In this document: positions 18,512 through 28,959 of the stretch, one piece after another
Numbering within the stretch: the first letter of the stretch is position 1
Layout of the letters: every line of letters starts with the position of its first letter
Assembly (NCBI RefSeq): GCF_001971585.1
Contig: NZ_CP019323.1
Location: 1,416,053-1,480,052 of the forward strand
Direction: 5' to 3'
Length of the DNA stretch: 64,000 bases
DNA from: Companilactobacillus allii
Lineage (GTDB): Bacteria > Bacillota > Bacilli > Lactobacillales > Lactobacillaceae
Notes under the pieces: generated by a model
The model's database searches: none
What the model was told of the DNA's origin: nothing
Seen by the model: the letters and a program-made list of their open reading frames with translations, nothing else
Made by a program: the position numbers and the translations under genes

Positions 18512-19398
18512 TGCTTAATGAAAAAGTAAAAGATAAAATTGCTACAGGCGTTATTTATACCATGTCAGGAATTATCGTACTTATTTTGGCAGGATTACTA
18601 CTATACATTTTGGGAAGTGGCTTACGCTATGTTAATTGGCACTTTCTAACTTCTGGATCAAAGGCTTTCCAGGCTGGTAGTGGTGTTGGTATTCAGTTGT
18701 TCAATTCCTTTTTCTTGTTGATACTTTCAATGCTTATTTCTATACCTATTTCGATCTCGGCTGGTATTTATCTATCTGAATATGCTGGGAAGAACAAGCT
18801 AGTGGAGATCATTAGAATTTCAATTGAAGTCCTAAGTTCACTACCATCGATCGTTGTTGGGTTGTTTGGATTTTTGATCTTTGTAATTAGTTTTAAATTT
18901 GGATTTTCAATTCTTTCTGGTGCATTGACTTTGACAGTGTTCAATTTGCCAATTTTAACTAGAAATGTTGAAGATTCATTGAGGTCAGTTGCTCAATCAC
19001 AACGTGAAGCTGGATTGGCATTAGGCTTATCCAAGTGGGAAACAGTTATACATGTAATTATTCCCGATGGACTTCCAGGAATCATTACCGGGATGATCAT
19101 CGGGGCCGGTAGAGTCTTTGGTGAAGCCGCTGCACTTATTTATACAGCAGGTCAAAGTGCACCGCCACTAGACTTTACTAACTTCAATATTTTCAGTATT
19201 ACTAGTCCTTTGAATTTAATGCGTCCTGCTGAAACTTTGGCTGTACATATCTGGAAGGTCAATTCTGAAGGATTGATTCCTGATGCTGTTCAAGTCTCAG
19301 CTGGTGCATCTGCAGTTTTGATTATTGCGGTATTACTATTTAATTTACTATCAAGATATATTGGTAATTTGGTTTATAAAAAGATGACTGGAGAATAA
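18511..19398 (+). CDS. pstA: Phosphate ABC transporter permease PstA
   Basis: Second permease of the Pst importer, 295 residues, about six membrane helices, with the coupling loop REAGLALGLSKWETVIHV at about 167-184 and a PstA-type C-terminus. The ATG shares its first base with the last base of the pstC stop codon (TAATG), giving tight translational coupling. Confidence 0.94.
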   Translation: MLNEKVKDKIATGVIYTMSGIIVLILAGLLLYILGSGLRYVNWHFLTSGSKAFQAGSGVGIQLFNSFFLLILSMLISIPISISAGIYLSEYAGKNKLVEIIRISIEVLSSLPSIVVGLFGFLIFVISFKFGFSILSGALTLTVFNLPILTRNVEDSLRSVAQSQREAGLALGLSKWETVIHVIIPDGLPGIITGMIIGAGRVFGEAAALIYTAGQSAPPLDFTNFNIFSITSPLNLMRPAETLAVHIWKVNSEGLIPDAVQVSAGASAVLIIAVLLFNLLSRYIGNLVYKKMTGE

Positions 19399-19402
19399 TT
19401 TT

Positions 19403-20212
19403 ATGGATGTACAAAAAAATGAAGAACAATTTATTCATCAATTAGATGAAAAAGATCATGAAATAGCTATGTCCACTAAAGACTTGCAAGTATTCTACGG
19501 TGAAAAAGAAGCAATGCACAAAGCCAGTCTCCAATTTGAAAGATATAAAATAACTTCTTTAATTGGTGCTTCTGGATCAGGAAAGTCAACTTTCTTGCGG
19601 TCATTGAATAGAATGAACGATAATGTACCCGGAGCACTAGTTAAGGGCCAGATAATGTATCGTGGCCTTGATATAAACAAAAATGATGTAGATATTTATG
19701 AAACAAGAAAACATATTGGAATGGTGTTCCAGCGTCCAAATCCGTTTGCAAAATCAATTTATAATAATATAACTTTTGCGCTAAAACGGCATGGATTACA
19801 TGATAAAAATAAACTGGATGAAATTGTCGAAACAACTTTGAAGCAGGCTTCACTATGGGATCAAGTTAAAGATGATCTTAACAAGAGTGCCATGGCTTTA
19901 TCCGGTGGACAGCAACAACGTTTGTGCATTGCACGTGCGATTGCTATGAAACCTGATATTTTGTTAATGGATGAACCAGCTAGTGCTCTGGATCCTATTT
20001 CCACTTCAAATATTGAAGAGACAATGCTCAATCTTAAAGAACAATTTACAATTATTATCGTGACACATAATATGCAGCAAGCGGCTAGAATCAGTGATTA
20101 TACAGCATTTTTCCATATGGGACATGTAGTAGAATTCAATGAAACTAGAAAAATCTTCACACGTCCTAAGATTAAGACGACAGAAGATTACGTTTCAGGA
20201 CATTTCGGGTAG
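19403..20212 (+). CDS. pstB: Phosphate ABC transporter ATPase PstB (first copy)
   Basis: ATPase of the Pst importer, 269 residues: Walker A GASGSGKS (55-62), Q-loop FQRPNPF, signature ALSGGQQQR, Walker B ILLMDEPASALDP and switch H in [10 protein letters not shown]. It has an N-terminal extension of about 20 charged residues compared with the second copy. Two tandem pstB genes are common in lactobacilli and streptococci; whether the copies are specialised is not visible from sequence. Confidence 0.95.
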   Translation: MDVQKNEEQFIHQLDEKDHEIAMSTKDLQVFYGEKEAMHKASLQFERYKITSLIGASGSGKSTFLRSLNRMNDNVPGALVKGQIMYRGLDINKNDVDIYETRKHIGMVFQRPNPFAKSIYNNITFALKRHGLHDKNKLDEIVETTLKQASLWDQVKDDLNKSAMALSGGQQQRLCIARAIAMKPDILLMDEPASALDPISTSNIEETMLNLKEQFTIIIVTHNMQQAARISDYTAFFHMGHVVEFNETRKIFTRPKIKTTEDYVSGHFG

Positions 20213-20224
20213 GAGGCTCCACTT

Positions 20225-20983
20225 TTGGGAGAAAAAATTTTAACATCTTCGGATGTACATTTATTTTATGGAAAAAAAGAAGCTTTGCAAGGTATCAACC
20301 TAGATTTCAATAAGAATGAAATTACTGCTTTGATTGGACCTTCAGGATGTGGTAAATCTACATATCTTCGTTGCTTGAATCGAATGAATGATTTAATTCC
20401 TAACGTAACAATCACTGGAACAATTTCTTTAAATGGTAAAAACATTTACGCACCTAACATTGATACGGTAGAATTAAGGAAGCAGGTCGGAATGGTTTTT
20501 CAACAACCCAATCCGTTCCCGTTCTCAGTTTATGACAATGTGATATATGGATTACGTTTGGCTGGAGTCAAAGATAAGTCAGTATTAGATGAAGCAGTTG
20601 AGACTAGTTTACAAAATGCCGCTGTTTGGGATGATGTTAAAGATAAGTTACATCAAAGTGCTTTATCTCTATCTGGTGGACAGCAACAAAGAGTCTGTAT
20701 TGCTAGAGTCTTAGCGGTTAAGCCAGATATTATTCTCTTAGATGAACCAACTTCAGCACTTGATCCAATATCTTCAGCAAAGGTTGAGGATACATTACTT
20801 AATTTGCGTGAAGATTATACAATCATTACCGTTACACATAATATGCAACAGGCCTCAAGAATTTCAGATCGCACAGCTTTCTTCTTAAATGGAGAATTAA
20901 TTGAAGCTGATAAAACAAAAAATATATTCTTAAATCCAAAAGAAAAGCAAACTGAGGACTATATCTCAGGTAAATTCGGATAG
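20225..20983 (+). CDS. pstB: Phosphate ABC transporter ATPase PstB (second copy)
   Basis: Second PstB ATPase, 252 residues, with Walker A GPSGCGKS (38-45), [38 protein letters not shown] and [10 protein letters not shown]. It starts at TTG 20225 with AGGAGG at 20211-20216, which overlaps the stop codon of the first copy. The two copies are clearly divergent from each other, so this is an old duplication and not a recent repeat. Confidence 0.95.
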   Translation: MGEKILTSSDVHLFYGKKEALQGINLDFNKNEITALIGPSGCGKSTYLRCLNRMNDLIPNVTITGTISLNGKNIYAPNIDTVELRKQVGMVFQQPNPFPFSVYDNVIYGLRLAGVKDKSVLDEAVETSLQNAAVWDDVKDKLHQSALSLSGGQQQRVCIARVLAVKPDIILLDEPTSALDPISSAKVEDTLLNLREDYTIITVTHNMQQASRISDRTAFFLNGELIEADKTKNIFLNPKEKQTEDYISGKFG

Positions 20984-20993
20984 GGGGAAAATT

Positions 20994-21671
20994 ATGCGTA
21001 GTACTTTTGAAGAACAACTTAACGACTTACATTTACGATTTTCAGAAATGGGAATGATGGCTAGTGAGGCAATTATGAAGTCTGTTAAAGCCTATATCAA
21101 TCACGATAAAGCATTAGCTAAAGAAGTTATCGAGAAGGATGTTTATATAAATAAACGAGAGACTGATCTTGAAAAGGATTCCTTTGAAATGATAGCTCTA
21201 CAACAACCCGTTACTTCGGATTTACGTATGATCGTTACAGTATTGAAAGCTAGTTCAGATCTTGAACGTATGGGAGATCACGCTGTAAGTATTGCCCAAG
21301 AAACAATCAGAGTTAAAGGTAAGACACGTATACCAGAAATGGAAAAGTTGATCAGTGAAATGGGTGACATGAGCACAAGTATCGTTGAAGATTCACTAGA
21401 AGCATATTTAAAACGAGACGATAAGATGGCTGAAGATGTTGCACGTCGTGATATTGAGATCGATGAAAAGAGTAAAATGATCAACGAACTGTGTATCAAG
21501 GATATGCAAAAAACGGCTGATAATATCTTGAGTGGTACTTCATATATGCTAGTAGCCAGTTATCTTGAACGTGTTGGAGATTACTCAACTAATATTTGTG
21601 AATGGGTAGTTTACTTAAATAGTGGTCACGTGATTGAATTAAATCGTAAGCATATGGCTGAACAGGATTAA
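20994..21671 (+). CDS. phoU: Phosphate signalling protein PhoU
   Basis: PhoU couples Pst transport to the PhoR kinase, keeping the Pho response off when phosphate is plentiful. The 225-residue all-helical protein holds two PhoU three-helix repeats with the metal-binding patterns EKDVYINKRETDLEKD and RRDIEIDEKSKMINE and DLERMGDHA / LERVGDYSTNI. AGGGGGAAA precedes ATG 20994. It ends the pst operon. Confidence 0.95.
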   Translation: MRSTFEEQLNDLHLRFSEMGMMASEAIMKSVKAYINHDKALAKEVIEKDVYINKRETDLEKDSFEMIALQQPVTSDLRMIVTVLKASSDLERMGDHAVSIAQETIRVKGKTRIPEMEKLISEMGDMSTSIVEDSLEAYLKRDDKMAEDVARRDIEIDEKSKMINELCIKDMQKTADNILSGTSYMLVASYLERVGDYSTNICEWVVYLNSGHVIELNRKHMAEQD

Positions 21672-21733
21672 GTTGTTGGTTGCAGTTCCCACGGCTATGT
21701 TGTATATTTTTAACAAAGTTGAGGTGAGATTTC

Positions 21734-22015
21734 TTGAAAGAACGTATCACAAGATCTAGTAAGGATAGAATGATTGCTGGTGTTTGTGGTGGTTTAGGAG
21801 AACATTTTGGAATAGACTCGACTTGGATTAGATTGGCGTTTATATTTGTATCGCCATTCAGTTATTTCTTAACGATTCTAGTCTATGCAATCTGTGTATT
21901 TTCATTTCCAGAAAAACGTAACATTCAGCAAACAGATTTTGATGAACCATATAATCCGTATGTAAGAATTAATAAGAAAAATCGTAAAATAAATAAAAAA
22001 GGAGATAAGGTATAA
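21734..22015 (+). CDS. PspC-domain membrane protein
   Basis: Small protein of 93 residues with a PspC domain: a basic start (KERITRSSKDRMIAGVCGGLGEHFGID), one strong membrane helix (about 33-58) and a very basic C-terminal tail (NKKNRKINKKGDK). PspC proteins take part in envelope stress responses, for example with phage-shock or LiaFSR systems. Start is TTG 21734, with GAGGTGAGA upstream. It is followed after 6 bases by another small membrane protein and the pair is conserved before hprK in lactobacilli. Confidence 0.88.
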   Translation: MKERITRSSKDRMIAGVCGGLGEHFGIDSTWIRLAFIFVSPFSYFLTILVYAICVFSFPEKRNIQQTDFDEPYNPYVRINKKNRKINKKGDKV

Positions 22016-22021
22016 AAACAA

Positions 22022-22387
22022 ATGAGACTATTAATTAAAATGGCAATTTACACTGTACTATTTTTAGCAATAGCTAGATTGATTCCGAATATGTTCTATG
22101 TTGATAGTTTGACTACGGCAATTATAGCTAGTTTTGTTTTAATTGTTCTTAACTGGACTATAAAACCAATTTTGCACCTTATTTCATTGCCAATAACATT
22201 CATTACGTTTGGATTATTCTCATTCGTAATTAGTGCGGCTACTTTAGAGATAACATCGTCATTAATGGGACCAACAACATTTTATTTCAGTAGTTTTGGC
22301 GCTGCCATTGTAGTGGCAATTATCTTAGCCATTTGTAATTCGGTTATTAATCGATACACGACGGATAACTTTAACAAACGAGTATAG
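22022..22387 (+). CDS. Phage-holin-4-like (PF04020 type) membrane protein
   Basis: A 121-residue protein with four predicted membrane helices (about 3-20, 27-48, 53-80, 88-112), matching the YvlD / Phage_holin_4_2 family. Despite the family name these are chromosomal envelope proteins; no prophage genes are near. It probably forms an operon with the PspC protein, as in the B. subtilis yvlC-yvlD pair. GGAGATAAGG lies upstream of ATG 22022. Confidence 0.85.
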   Translation: MRLLIKMAIYTVLFLAIARLIPNMFYVDSLTTAIIASFVLIVLNWTIKPILHLISLPITFITFGLFSFVISAATLEITSSLMGPTTFYFSSFGAAIVVAIILAICNSVINRYTTDNFNKRV

Positions 22388-22402
22388 ATATTTTAAGTAC
22401 AT

Positions 22403-22447
22403 AAAGGGTTGGTATTTACTTTGTAAACGTAAATATCGATCCTTTTT
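22403..22447 (+). terminator. Terminator after the PspC/YvlD pair
   Basis: AAAGG...GTATTTAC pairs with GTAAATAT...CCTTT, followed by T5. The GTATTTAC stem recalls the R elements but the loop is not GNRA and no other family motif is present. Confidence 0.75.
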
Positions 22448-22532
22448 GCTTTTTCTTGATACAGCTCAATTCTTTTATTGTCATTATAATGATAGAATTG
22501 ATGTAAGAATAAATATTAGTGAGGAATGCTTT

Positions 22533-23483
22533 ATGACAAGTTTTGTTACGGTATCTGAATTAGTAAAAGAAAATGATCTGAAAGTTTATGGTGGTAAGGA
22601 ATTACTAGATGACAGAAAAGTTACTACTAGTGATATCTCACGTCCGGGAATTGAACTAACAGGTTACTTTGATTATTATCCAAGTGAACGTATTCAATTA
22701 TTCGGTCAAACTGAATCAGCTTATTCACATTCAATGACGGCTAATAATCGCTACAAGGTAATGCTAGAGATTTGTAGAGAAGATACACCAGCATTATTGA
22801 TTTCACGTAATATTAAGCCTAGTGCTGAATTGTTACGTGCTGCCAAAGAACATAAGGTGCCAGTTATTGGTTCTGAGTTACCAACTACGAGACTTTCAAG
22901 TATGGTAACTGAGTTCTTGGATCAAAAATTAGCACCAAGAGAGTCAATCCACGGTGTGTTAGTTGATGTGTATGGTATTGGTATATTATTAACGGGACAT
23001 TCTGGTATTGGTAAGAGTGAGACTGCTCTAGAATTAGTTAAAAGAGGTCACAGACTTATTGCTGATGATCGTGTTGATGTTTATCAGCAAGATGAAAAAA
23101 CAATCGTTGGTGAAGCACCTAAGATATTGAATCACCTACTTGAAATTCGTGGTATTGGAATCATTGATATGATGAATTTGTTTGGTGCAGGTGCAGTTAG
23201 ATCTGAGAGTGATATTCAATTGATCATCAATCTTGAAGATTGGTCTCCTGATAAGAATTACGATCGTATTGGAACAATGGAGAACAAACGTGCTATTTTT
23301 GATGTAAAAGTCCCTCAAATTACCGTTCCAGTTAAAGTTGGTCGTAATATTTCTATTATCATCGAAGTTGCAGCAATGAACTTCCGTGCTAAGAATATGG
23401 GATATGACGCTACTAAGAAGTTCGAAGAGAATTTAGGTTCATTAATTAAAGAAAATACACAAAACGAAGAAGGTAACAAATGA
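22533..23483 (+). CDS. hprK: HPr kinase/phosphorylase
   Basis: HprK phosphorylates and dephosphorylates HPr at Ser46, making the co-repressor that loads CcpA onto cre sites. The 316-residue protein has Walker A GHSGIGKS (155-162), the second family signature [21 protein letters not shown] region and the DDRVDV segment. I place the start at ATG 22533 (GAGGAATGC upstream); the frame is open 29 codons further up, but that stretch contains the promoter -10 (TATAAT, 22485-22490). It overlaps lgt by 4 nt. Its targets probably include the two cre-type promoters seen in this window at hpf and the alpha-glucoside PTS operon. Confidence 0.96.
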   Translation: MTSFVTVSELVKENDLKVYGGKELLDDRKVTTSDISRPGIELTGYFDYYPSERIQLFGQTESAYSHSMTANNRYKVMLEICREDTPALLISRNIKPSAELLRAAKEHKVPVIGSELPTTRLSSMVTEFLDQKLAPRESIHGVLVDVYGIGILLTGHSGIGKSETALELVKRGHRLIADDRVDVYQQDEKTIVGEAPKILNHLLEIRGIGIIDMMNLFGAGAVRSESDIQLIINLEDWSPDKNYDRIGTMENKRAIFDVKVPQITVPVKVGRNISIIIEVAAMNFRAKNMGYDATKKFEENLGSLIKENTQNEEGNK

Positions 23484-24295
23484 GTTTATTAGCCTTAAAT
23501 CCAATTGCCTTTAATATTGGAGCACTGGAAATACACTGGTATGGAATTATTATTGCATTAGGAGCTCTAGTTGGTGTAATTATGGCAATGTCTGAAGCAA
23601 AAAAACGTGGCATTGATCCAGACAATATATTGGATTTAGTTTTATGGGGAGTTCCCATTGCATTAGTTGGGGCCAGAATATATTATGTGATTTTTGAATT
23701 ACCATTTTATTTGGCTAACCCAAGCGAGATCATTAAGATATGGCATGGTGGAATTGCTATATATGGTGGTTTGATAGCTGCTTTTATCGTGTTGATAGTA
23801 TTGTGTAAACGTCGTAAATTATCAATTTGGTTAATGTTAGATATAGCTGCGCCATCCGTGTTATTTGGTCAAATAGTTGGTCGCTGGGGTAATTTTATGA
23901 ACCAAGAAGCTTTTGGTGCCAAGACTAGTTTGGGATTTTTACAATCATTACATCTACCACAATTTGTTATCGAGCAAATGTACATCAATGGATCATACCG
24001 CCAGCCTACATTCTTATATGAATCATTTTTCAATTTGATTGGGTTGATCATCATTTTGGCCATACGTCATAGAAAACAACTACTCAAGCAAGGCGAAGTA
24101 TTTCTATCATATTTGATTTGGTATCCAGCAGTTAGATTCTTCGTTGAAGGGATGCGTACGGATAGTTTATACATTATGCCTGGCATCAGAGTTTCACAGG
24201 TGTTGTCAGTAGTGCTATTCGTTGTGGCTATTGGGGTCTTTGTCTATCGTAGACGTAATGTTTATAAGTTACCGTGGTATGTTGAAGCAAAATAA
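23480..24295 (+). CDS. lgt: Prolipoprotein diacylglyceryl transferase
   Basis: Lgt attaches diacylglycerol to the lipobox cysteine of prolipoproteins such as PstS in this window. The 271-residue membrane protein has about seven hydrophobic segments and the Lgt signature [10 protein letters not shown] (134-143), as well as the HGGIAIYGG segment. ATG 23480 overlaps the hprK stop (ATGA). The hprK-lgt pair is conserved in Firmicutes. Confidence 0.96.
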   Translation: MSLLALNPIAFNIGALEIHWYGIIIALGALVGVIMAMSEAKKRGIDPDNILDLVLWGVPIALVGARIYYVIFELPFYLANPSEIIKIWHGGIAIYGGLIAAFIVLIVLCKRRKLSIWLMLDIAAPSVLFGQIVGRWGNFMNQEAFGAKTSLGFLQSLHLPQFVIEQMYINGSYRQPTFLYESFFNLIGLIIILAIRHRKQLLKQGEVFLSYLIWYPAVRFFVEGMRTDSLYIMPGIRVSQVLSVVLFVVAIGVFVYRRRNVYKLPWYVEAK

Positions 24296-24354
24296 TGGAT
24301 TTTTATTTTTAAAATGGTAAGATTTTACAAGTTGATACAGATAGGTACATACGT

Positions 24355-25342
<988 letters not shown>

Positions 25343-25356
25343 TTATATTAATTTAA

Positions 25357-25387
25357 AAAAGGGTGGATAAATTTCCACTCTTTTTTT
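25357..25387 (+). terminator. trxB terminator
   Basis: GGGTGGA (25361-25367) pairs with TCCACTC (25374-25380, one G-U), preceded by an A run and followed by T7. Confidence 0.82.
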
Positions 25388-25490
25388 GTTGCATAATCAT
25401 AAAAATATTTTTACAAATATTGACTCATATAGAGACCTGTTTAAACATATAATAAGACGTGAAATAAAGAAACGGATTGGAGTGTTTTAT

Positions 25491-25742
25491 ATGCGCGAAT
25501 TAGTTAAGGAAAAAAATCAAATATATCAAGAATCAGAATTAAACATCCACACGAACTTAAAATTACTCCGCCAGAAATTCGGAGTAACACAAAAGCAAGT
25601 GGCAGAGGTATTACACGTCGATGTAACGACACTATCTCATTATGAGACAGGTATTAGAATTCCAGATATTGAAACCCTAATTAGACTGGCTGATTATTAT
25701 GGAACAACTGTAAATTGTATAATAAGCTATGAAGCTATTTAA
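25491..25742 (+). CDS. Small XRE-family HTH regulator
   Basis: An 83-residue DNA-binding protein. Residues about 21-78 form an HTH_3/XRE domain (LRQKFGVTQKQVAEVL, then TTLSHYETGIRIPDIETLIRLADYYG), followed by only five residues, so there is no effector domain. A GGAG lies 9 nt upstream of ATG 25491. In-frame codons upstream reach 25386, but that region overlaps the trxB terminator. Terminators on both sides show it is a monocistronic gene. Targets are unknown. Confidence 0.8.
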   Translation: MRELVKEKNQIYQESELNIHTNLKLLRQKFGVTQKQVAEVLHVDVTTLSHYETGIRIPDIETLIRLADYYGTTVNCIISYEAI

Positions 25743-25745
25743 TAA

Positions 25746-25779
25746 AAATGACTCGTTATTTCGGTAGCGGGTTATTTTT
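25746..25779 (+). terminator. Terminator of the HTH gene
   Basis: AATGACTCG pairs with CGGGTTATT across the loop ttatttcggtag (with G-U pairs), followed by a T run. Confidence 0.7.
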
Positions 25780-25784
25780 ATTGG

Positions 25785-25810
25785 TATAATATAGTTGTGT
25801 AAGTACTTAC
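25785..25810 (+). promoter_or_regulatory. pgm promoter -10 and palindromic operator candidate
   Basis: TATAAT at 25785-25790 is the likely -10. GTAAGTACTTAC (25799-25810) is a perfect 12-bp palindrome near the expected transcription start. The same half-sites reappear in front of the next gene at 27614-27629. Confidence 0.5.
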
Positions 25811-25830
25811 AAATTAGGAGGACAATTTTA

Positions 25831-27549
25831 ATGTCTTGGCAAAATACATTACAGGAATGGCTTGATTATAAGGAATTAGATCCTGAATTGAAATCACAAT
25901 TGATGGATTTACAAAAGAATCCTGATGAGACTGAGGAAGCATTCTATGCTCCAATGGAATTTGGAACTGCAGGAATGCGTGGATTACTTGGACCTGGTAT
26001 CAATCGTATGAATATTTATACGGTTAGACAGGCTGCACAAGGATTGGCATCATTTATGGATACTTTAGATGAGTCAGATAAATCCAAAGGAGTTGCAATC
26101 AGTTACGATTCACGTTATTACTCACAAGAGTTCGCTTATGAGTCAGCTAAAGTGCTTGGTGCACATGGTATTCACAGTTATGTATTCGATAGTTTACGTC
26201 CAACTCCTGAATTGTCGTTTGCTGTAAGAAGCCTTCATACATATGCTGGTATTATGATCACAGCTAGTCATAATCCTAAACAATATAATGGTTTCAAAAT
26301 ATACGGTCCAGATGGTGGTCAAATGCCACCCGTTGAATCAGATAATATTACTAGTTTTGCACGTAAAGCTAGTGACCTATTTGCTATTGAAACAGTGTCT
26401 GTACAACAACTCCGTGTGGATAAATTATTGACTTTGATTGGTGAAGATGTTGATTTAGATTATTTAGATAAATTAGATACAGTTGTTGTTAATCATGATC
26501 TTATTAAGAATTACGGAAACAAAATGAATTTTGTTTATACACCACTTCATGGTACAGGTAAGATGATTGCTCCAAGAATTTTTCAAAAATTAGGTTTCAA
26601 GAATTTCTCAATGGTAGCAAAACAAGCCATTCTTGATCCTGAATTTGAGACAACTCCATTTCCTAATCCTGAATTTGCCCAAACATTTGATTTAGCGATT
26701 GAACAGGGTAAAAAAATCGGCGCTAATATCTTGATCGCGACTGATCCAGATGCTGACAGACTTGGTGCTGCAGTACGTCAGCCAGATGGTTCATATGAAT
26801 TAATGACTGGTAATCAGATTGCTTCAGTATTGCTTAACTATATTTTGAATGCCAAAAAGGAATTGGGAGTTCTACCAGAAAACGGTGCTGTTGTTAAATC
26901 AATTGTTTCAACTGAATTGGCAACTGCTATCGCTAATAAATATAACGTTAAGATGTTCAATGTATTGACTGGATTCAAATATATCGCAGAAAAAATTCAA
27001 AACTTTCAAGATACAGGTAGTAATGAATTCTTGTTTGGTTTTGAAGAGAGTTATGGTTATTTAGTTAAACCATTTGTTCGTGACAAAGATGCAATGCAAT
27101 CAACAATTCTTCTTGCTGAAGCAGCAGCTTATTATGAATCAAAAGGTAAAACAATTTATGACGCTCTAGAAGACTTATATCAAGAGTTTGGATATTATCG
27201 TGAAAAGACGATTTCTAAGACTTTTGATGGTATTTCTGGAAAAGATAAAATGGCTGCAATTATGAAGAAGTTACGTGAAGAAGGATTTGAAGAGATCGGT
27301 GGATTAAAAGTCGTTAAATCACTAGATTATCTCAAACAAACTCTTAAAACTGACAGTGGTACAGAAAGTACTGGTCTTCCTAAAGCAGATGCCTTGAAGT
27401 TTATTTTGGAAGATGGTACTTGGGTGGCAGTTCGTCCATCAGGTACTGAACCTAAAATGAAATTCTATATAGGAATTACAAGTGATAGTGATGATCATGC
27501 GGCTACAAAACTTGAGAAATTTGCTAAAGAAGTAAGTGGCTGGGAATAA
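25831..27549 (+). CDS. pgm: Alpha-phosphoglucomutase / phospho-sugar mutase
   Basis: Interconverts glucose 1-phosphate and glucose 6-phosphate, linking glycolysis to UDP-glucose and envelope sugars; phosphomannomutase activity is possible in this family. The 572-residue protein shows the active-site phosphoserine motif TASHNP (S146), the metal loop DPDADR, the sugar-binding GFEESYG and the phosphate-binding RPSGTEPK near the C-terminus. Length and motifs match the PgcA-type enzymes of Firmicutes. AGGAGGAC precedes ATG 25831; a longer frame to 25795 would run through the GTAAGTACTTAC palindrome. A terminator follows. Confidence 0.94.
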   Translation: MSWQNTLQEWLDYKELDPELKSQLMDLQKNPDETEEAFYAPMEFGTAGMRGLLGPGINRMNIYTVRQAAQGLASFMDTLDESDKSKGVAISYDSRYYSQEFAYESAKVLGAHGIHSYVFDSLRPTPELSFAVRSLHTYAGIMITASHNPKQYNGFKIYGPDGGQMPPVESDNITSFARKASDLFAIETVSVQQLRVDKLLTLIGEDVDLDYLDKLDTVVVNHDLIKNYGNKMNFVYTPLHGTGKMIAPRIFQKLGFKNFSMVAKQAILDPEFETTPFPNPEFAQTFDLAIEQGKKIGANILIATDPDADRLGAAVRQPDGSYELMTGNQIASVLLNYILNAKKELGVLPENGAVVKSIVSTELATAIANKYNVKMFNVLTGFKYIAEKIQNFQDTGSNEFLFGFEESYGYLVKPFVRDKDAMQSTILLAEAAAYYESKGKTIYDALEDLYQEFGYYREKTISKTFDGISGKDKMAAIMKKLREEGFEEIGGLKVVKSLDYLKQTLKTDSGTESTGLPKADALKFILEDGTWVAVRPSGTEPKMKFYIGITSDSDDHAATKLEKFAKEVSGWE

Positions 27550-27554
27550 GTTGT

Positions 27555-27592
27555 AAAATGGAAGTTATCATAATTGATAGTTTCCATTTTTT
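27555..27592 (+). terminator. pgm terminator
   Basis: AAAATGGAA and TTATCA pair with TGATAG and TTTCCATTTT across a short loop, ending in T6. Confidence 0.85.
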
Positions 27593-27613
27593 ATTTTCTC
27601 AAAAATTATTTTG

Positions 27614-27641
27614 GTAAGTAATCACTTACTTGCGGTATAAT
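27614..27641 (+). promoter_or_regulatory. Promoter with GTAAGT-N4-ACTTAC operator candidate
   Basis: GTAAGT (27614-27619) and ACTTAC (27624-27629) are inverted repeats lying where a -35 would be, 7 bp before -10 TATAAT (27636-27641). The half-sites equal those of the palindrome at 25799 with four extra bases between them. Confidence 0.45.
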
Positions 27642-27669
27642 ATCACATATGAGAGCGAGGGGTTTTATT

Positions 27670-28959
27670 TTGACAACAAATAAACATATGGTAGTAATCT
27701 CCCTAGATTCATTAGGATTTAGAGATATTCGCGAACATCAAGAGGAATTACCAACATTAAATGAGTTAGTTAACTCTGGAACATGGGTCAAGTCAGTTAC
27801 TGGTATTTATCCGACATTGACCTATCCATCACATACCACAATCGTTACGGGACAATATCCCAATGTCCATGGAATTGTTAACAATACAAAGATTCAACCA
27901 GATCGTAGATCACCTGACTGGTATTGGTATCAAAAAGATGTTAAATCAACGACTTTGTATGATTTGGCACGTCAAAAGAAGATGACTACTGCAGCATTTT
28001 TGTGGCCAGTTACTGCTGGAAGTAAGATCAATTATAATTTGGCAGAAATCTTCCCTAATCGAATTTGGACTAATCAAGTTCTGGTTTCATTAAAGGCTAG
28101 TTCACCATTATTCTTACTAGAAATGAATCATAAATATGGAAAATTAAGAAACGGTATAAAACAACCACAATTGGATGATTTCATTACTGCTTGTGCAGTG
28201 GATACGATCGAAAATAAAAAGCCTAACTTAACTTTGTTACATTTGGTCGATATGGATAGTATGCGCCATCGCTATGGAGTGCGTTCTACTGAAGCAATCC
28301 AAGCACTACATAGACTAGATGCACATGTTGCTCAAGTTATTGAGGCAACTAAAAAGGCAGGAACATTTTACGATACTAACTTTGTAATATTAGGTGACCA
28401 TTATCAAATAAACGTTGATACTATGATACATTTGAATACATTGTTTGCCCACAAGGGATGGTTGACACCAAAGGATGATCAAACGTATGAGAAAGATTGG
28501 CGAGTAATGGCCAAAACTTGTGATGGTTCAACTTATATTTATACACGAGACTTTAATGATAAAGATGAACTAGAAAAGTTGATCAGTGAGGTTGAAGGAG
28601 TCGAGAAAGTTTATCCACGCTATCGCGCTATTGAACGTGGTGCTGATCCGGCATGTACATTTATGGTTGAAGCAAAGGAAGGGGATTATTTCACTGACGA
28701 AAGTAGTCGCAGTGAGGTAGTGGAAAAGGTTGATCCTGATACATTGGGACAAGCTGACCGTTATCATGGTGTTCATGGTTATGATCCTGACAAACCAGAT
28801 TATCAAACGACTATTTTGTTCAATGGTCCTGCTGTAAATGAAGGACAAACAGTTGAGCATGCTAATTTAGTTGATGAAGCACCAACATTTGCACGTTTAT
28901 TAGGTCTTGAGTTTAAAGAAGAGATTGCTGGTAAATGTATTAAGGGAGTTATTAAATGA
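27670..28959 (+). CDS. Type I phosphodiesterase/nucleotide pyrophosphatase family protein
   Basis: Alkaline-phosphatase superfamily enzyme of 429 residues. The first metal ligand is in VVISLDSLG (about residue 12), the nucleophile threonine in TLTYPSHTTIVTGQYPNVHG, then LLHLVDMDSMRHRYG, LGDHYQI and a late HG motif complete the two-metal site of PF01663 enzymes, which hydrolyse nucleotide pyrophosphates or phosphodiesters. No signal peptide is visible, so it probably acts in the cytoplasm. I prefer TTG 27670, which has GAGGGG 8 nt upstream, over ATG 27649. It overlaps the MFS gene by 4 nt (ATGA), suggesting a transporter-hydrolase unit; the substrate is unknown. Confidence 0.82.
   Translation: MTTNKHMVVISLDSLGFRDIREHQEELPTLNELVNSGTWVKSVTGIYPTLTYPSHTTIVTGQYPNVHGIVNNTKIQPDRRSPDWYWYQKDVKSTTLYDLARQKKMTTAAFLWPVTAGSKINYNLAEIFPNRIWTNQVLVSLKASSPLFLLEMNHKYGKLRNGIKQPQLDDFITACAVDTIENKKPNLTLLHLVDMDSMRHRYGVRSTEAIQALHRLDAHVAQVIEATKKAGTFYDTNFVILGDHYQINVDTMIHLNTLFAHKGWLTPKDDQTYEKDWRVMAKTCDGSTYIYTRDFNDKDELEKLISEVEGVEKVYPRYRAIERGADPACTFMVEAKEGDYFTDESSRSEVVEKVDPDTLGQADRYHGVHGYDPDKPDYQTTILFNGPAVNEGQTVEHANLVDEAPTFARLLGLEFKEEIAGKCIKGVIK

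Noticed and set aside
19403-20983. Recent tandem duplication of pstB
   Set aside because: The two proteins differ widely outside the ATPase motifs; dual pstB genes are normal in this group.
22022-22387. Prophage remnant because of the holin-like family name
   Set aside because: The YvlD-like family is chromosomal and conserved next to pspC; no phage genes or attachment sites are nearby.
22403-22447. Seventh copy of the GNRA element
   Set aside because: It shares GTATTTAC/GTAAATA but its loop is longer and not GNRA, and the outer stem, TTTTCGAG, CGGARAAA and tail are missing. I treat it as an ordinary terminator.
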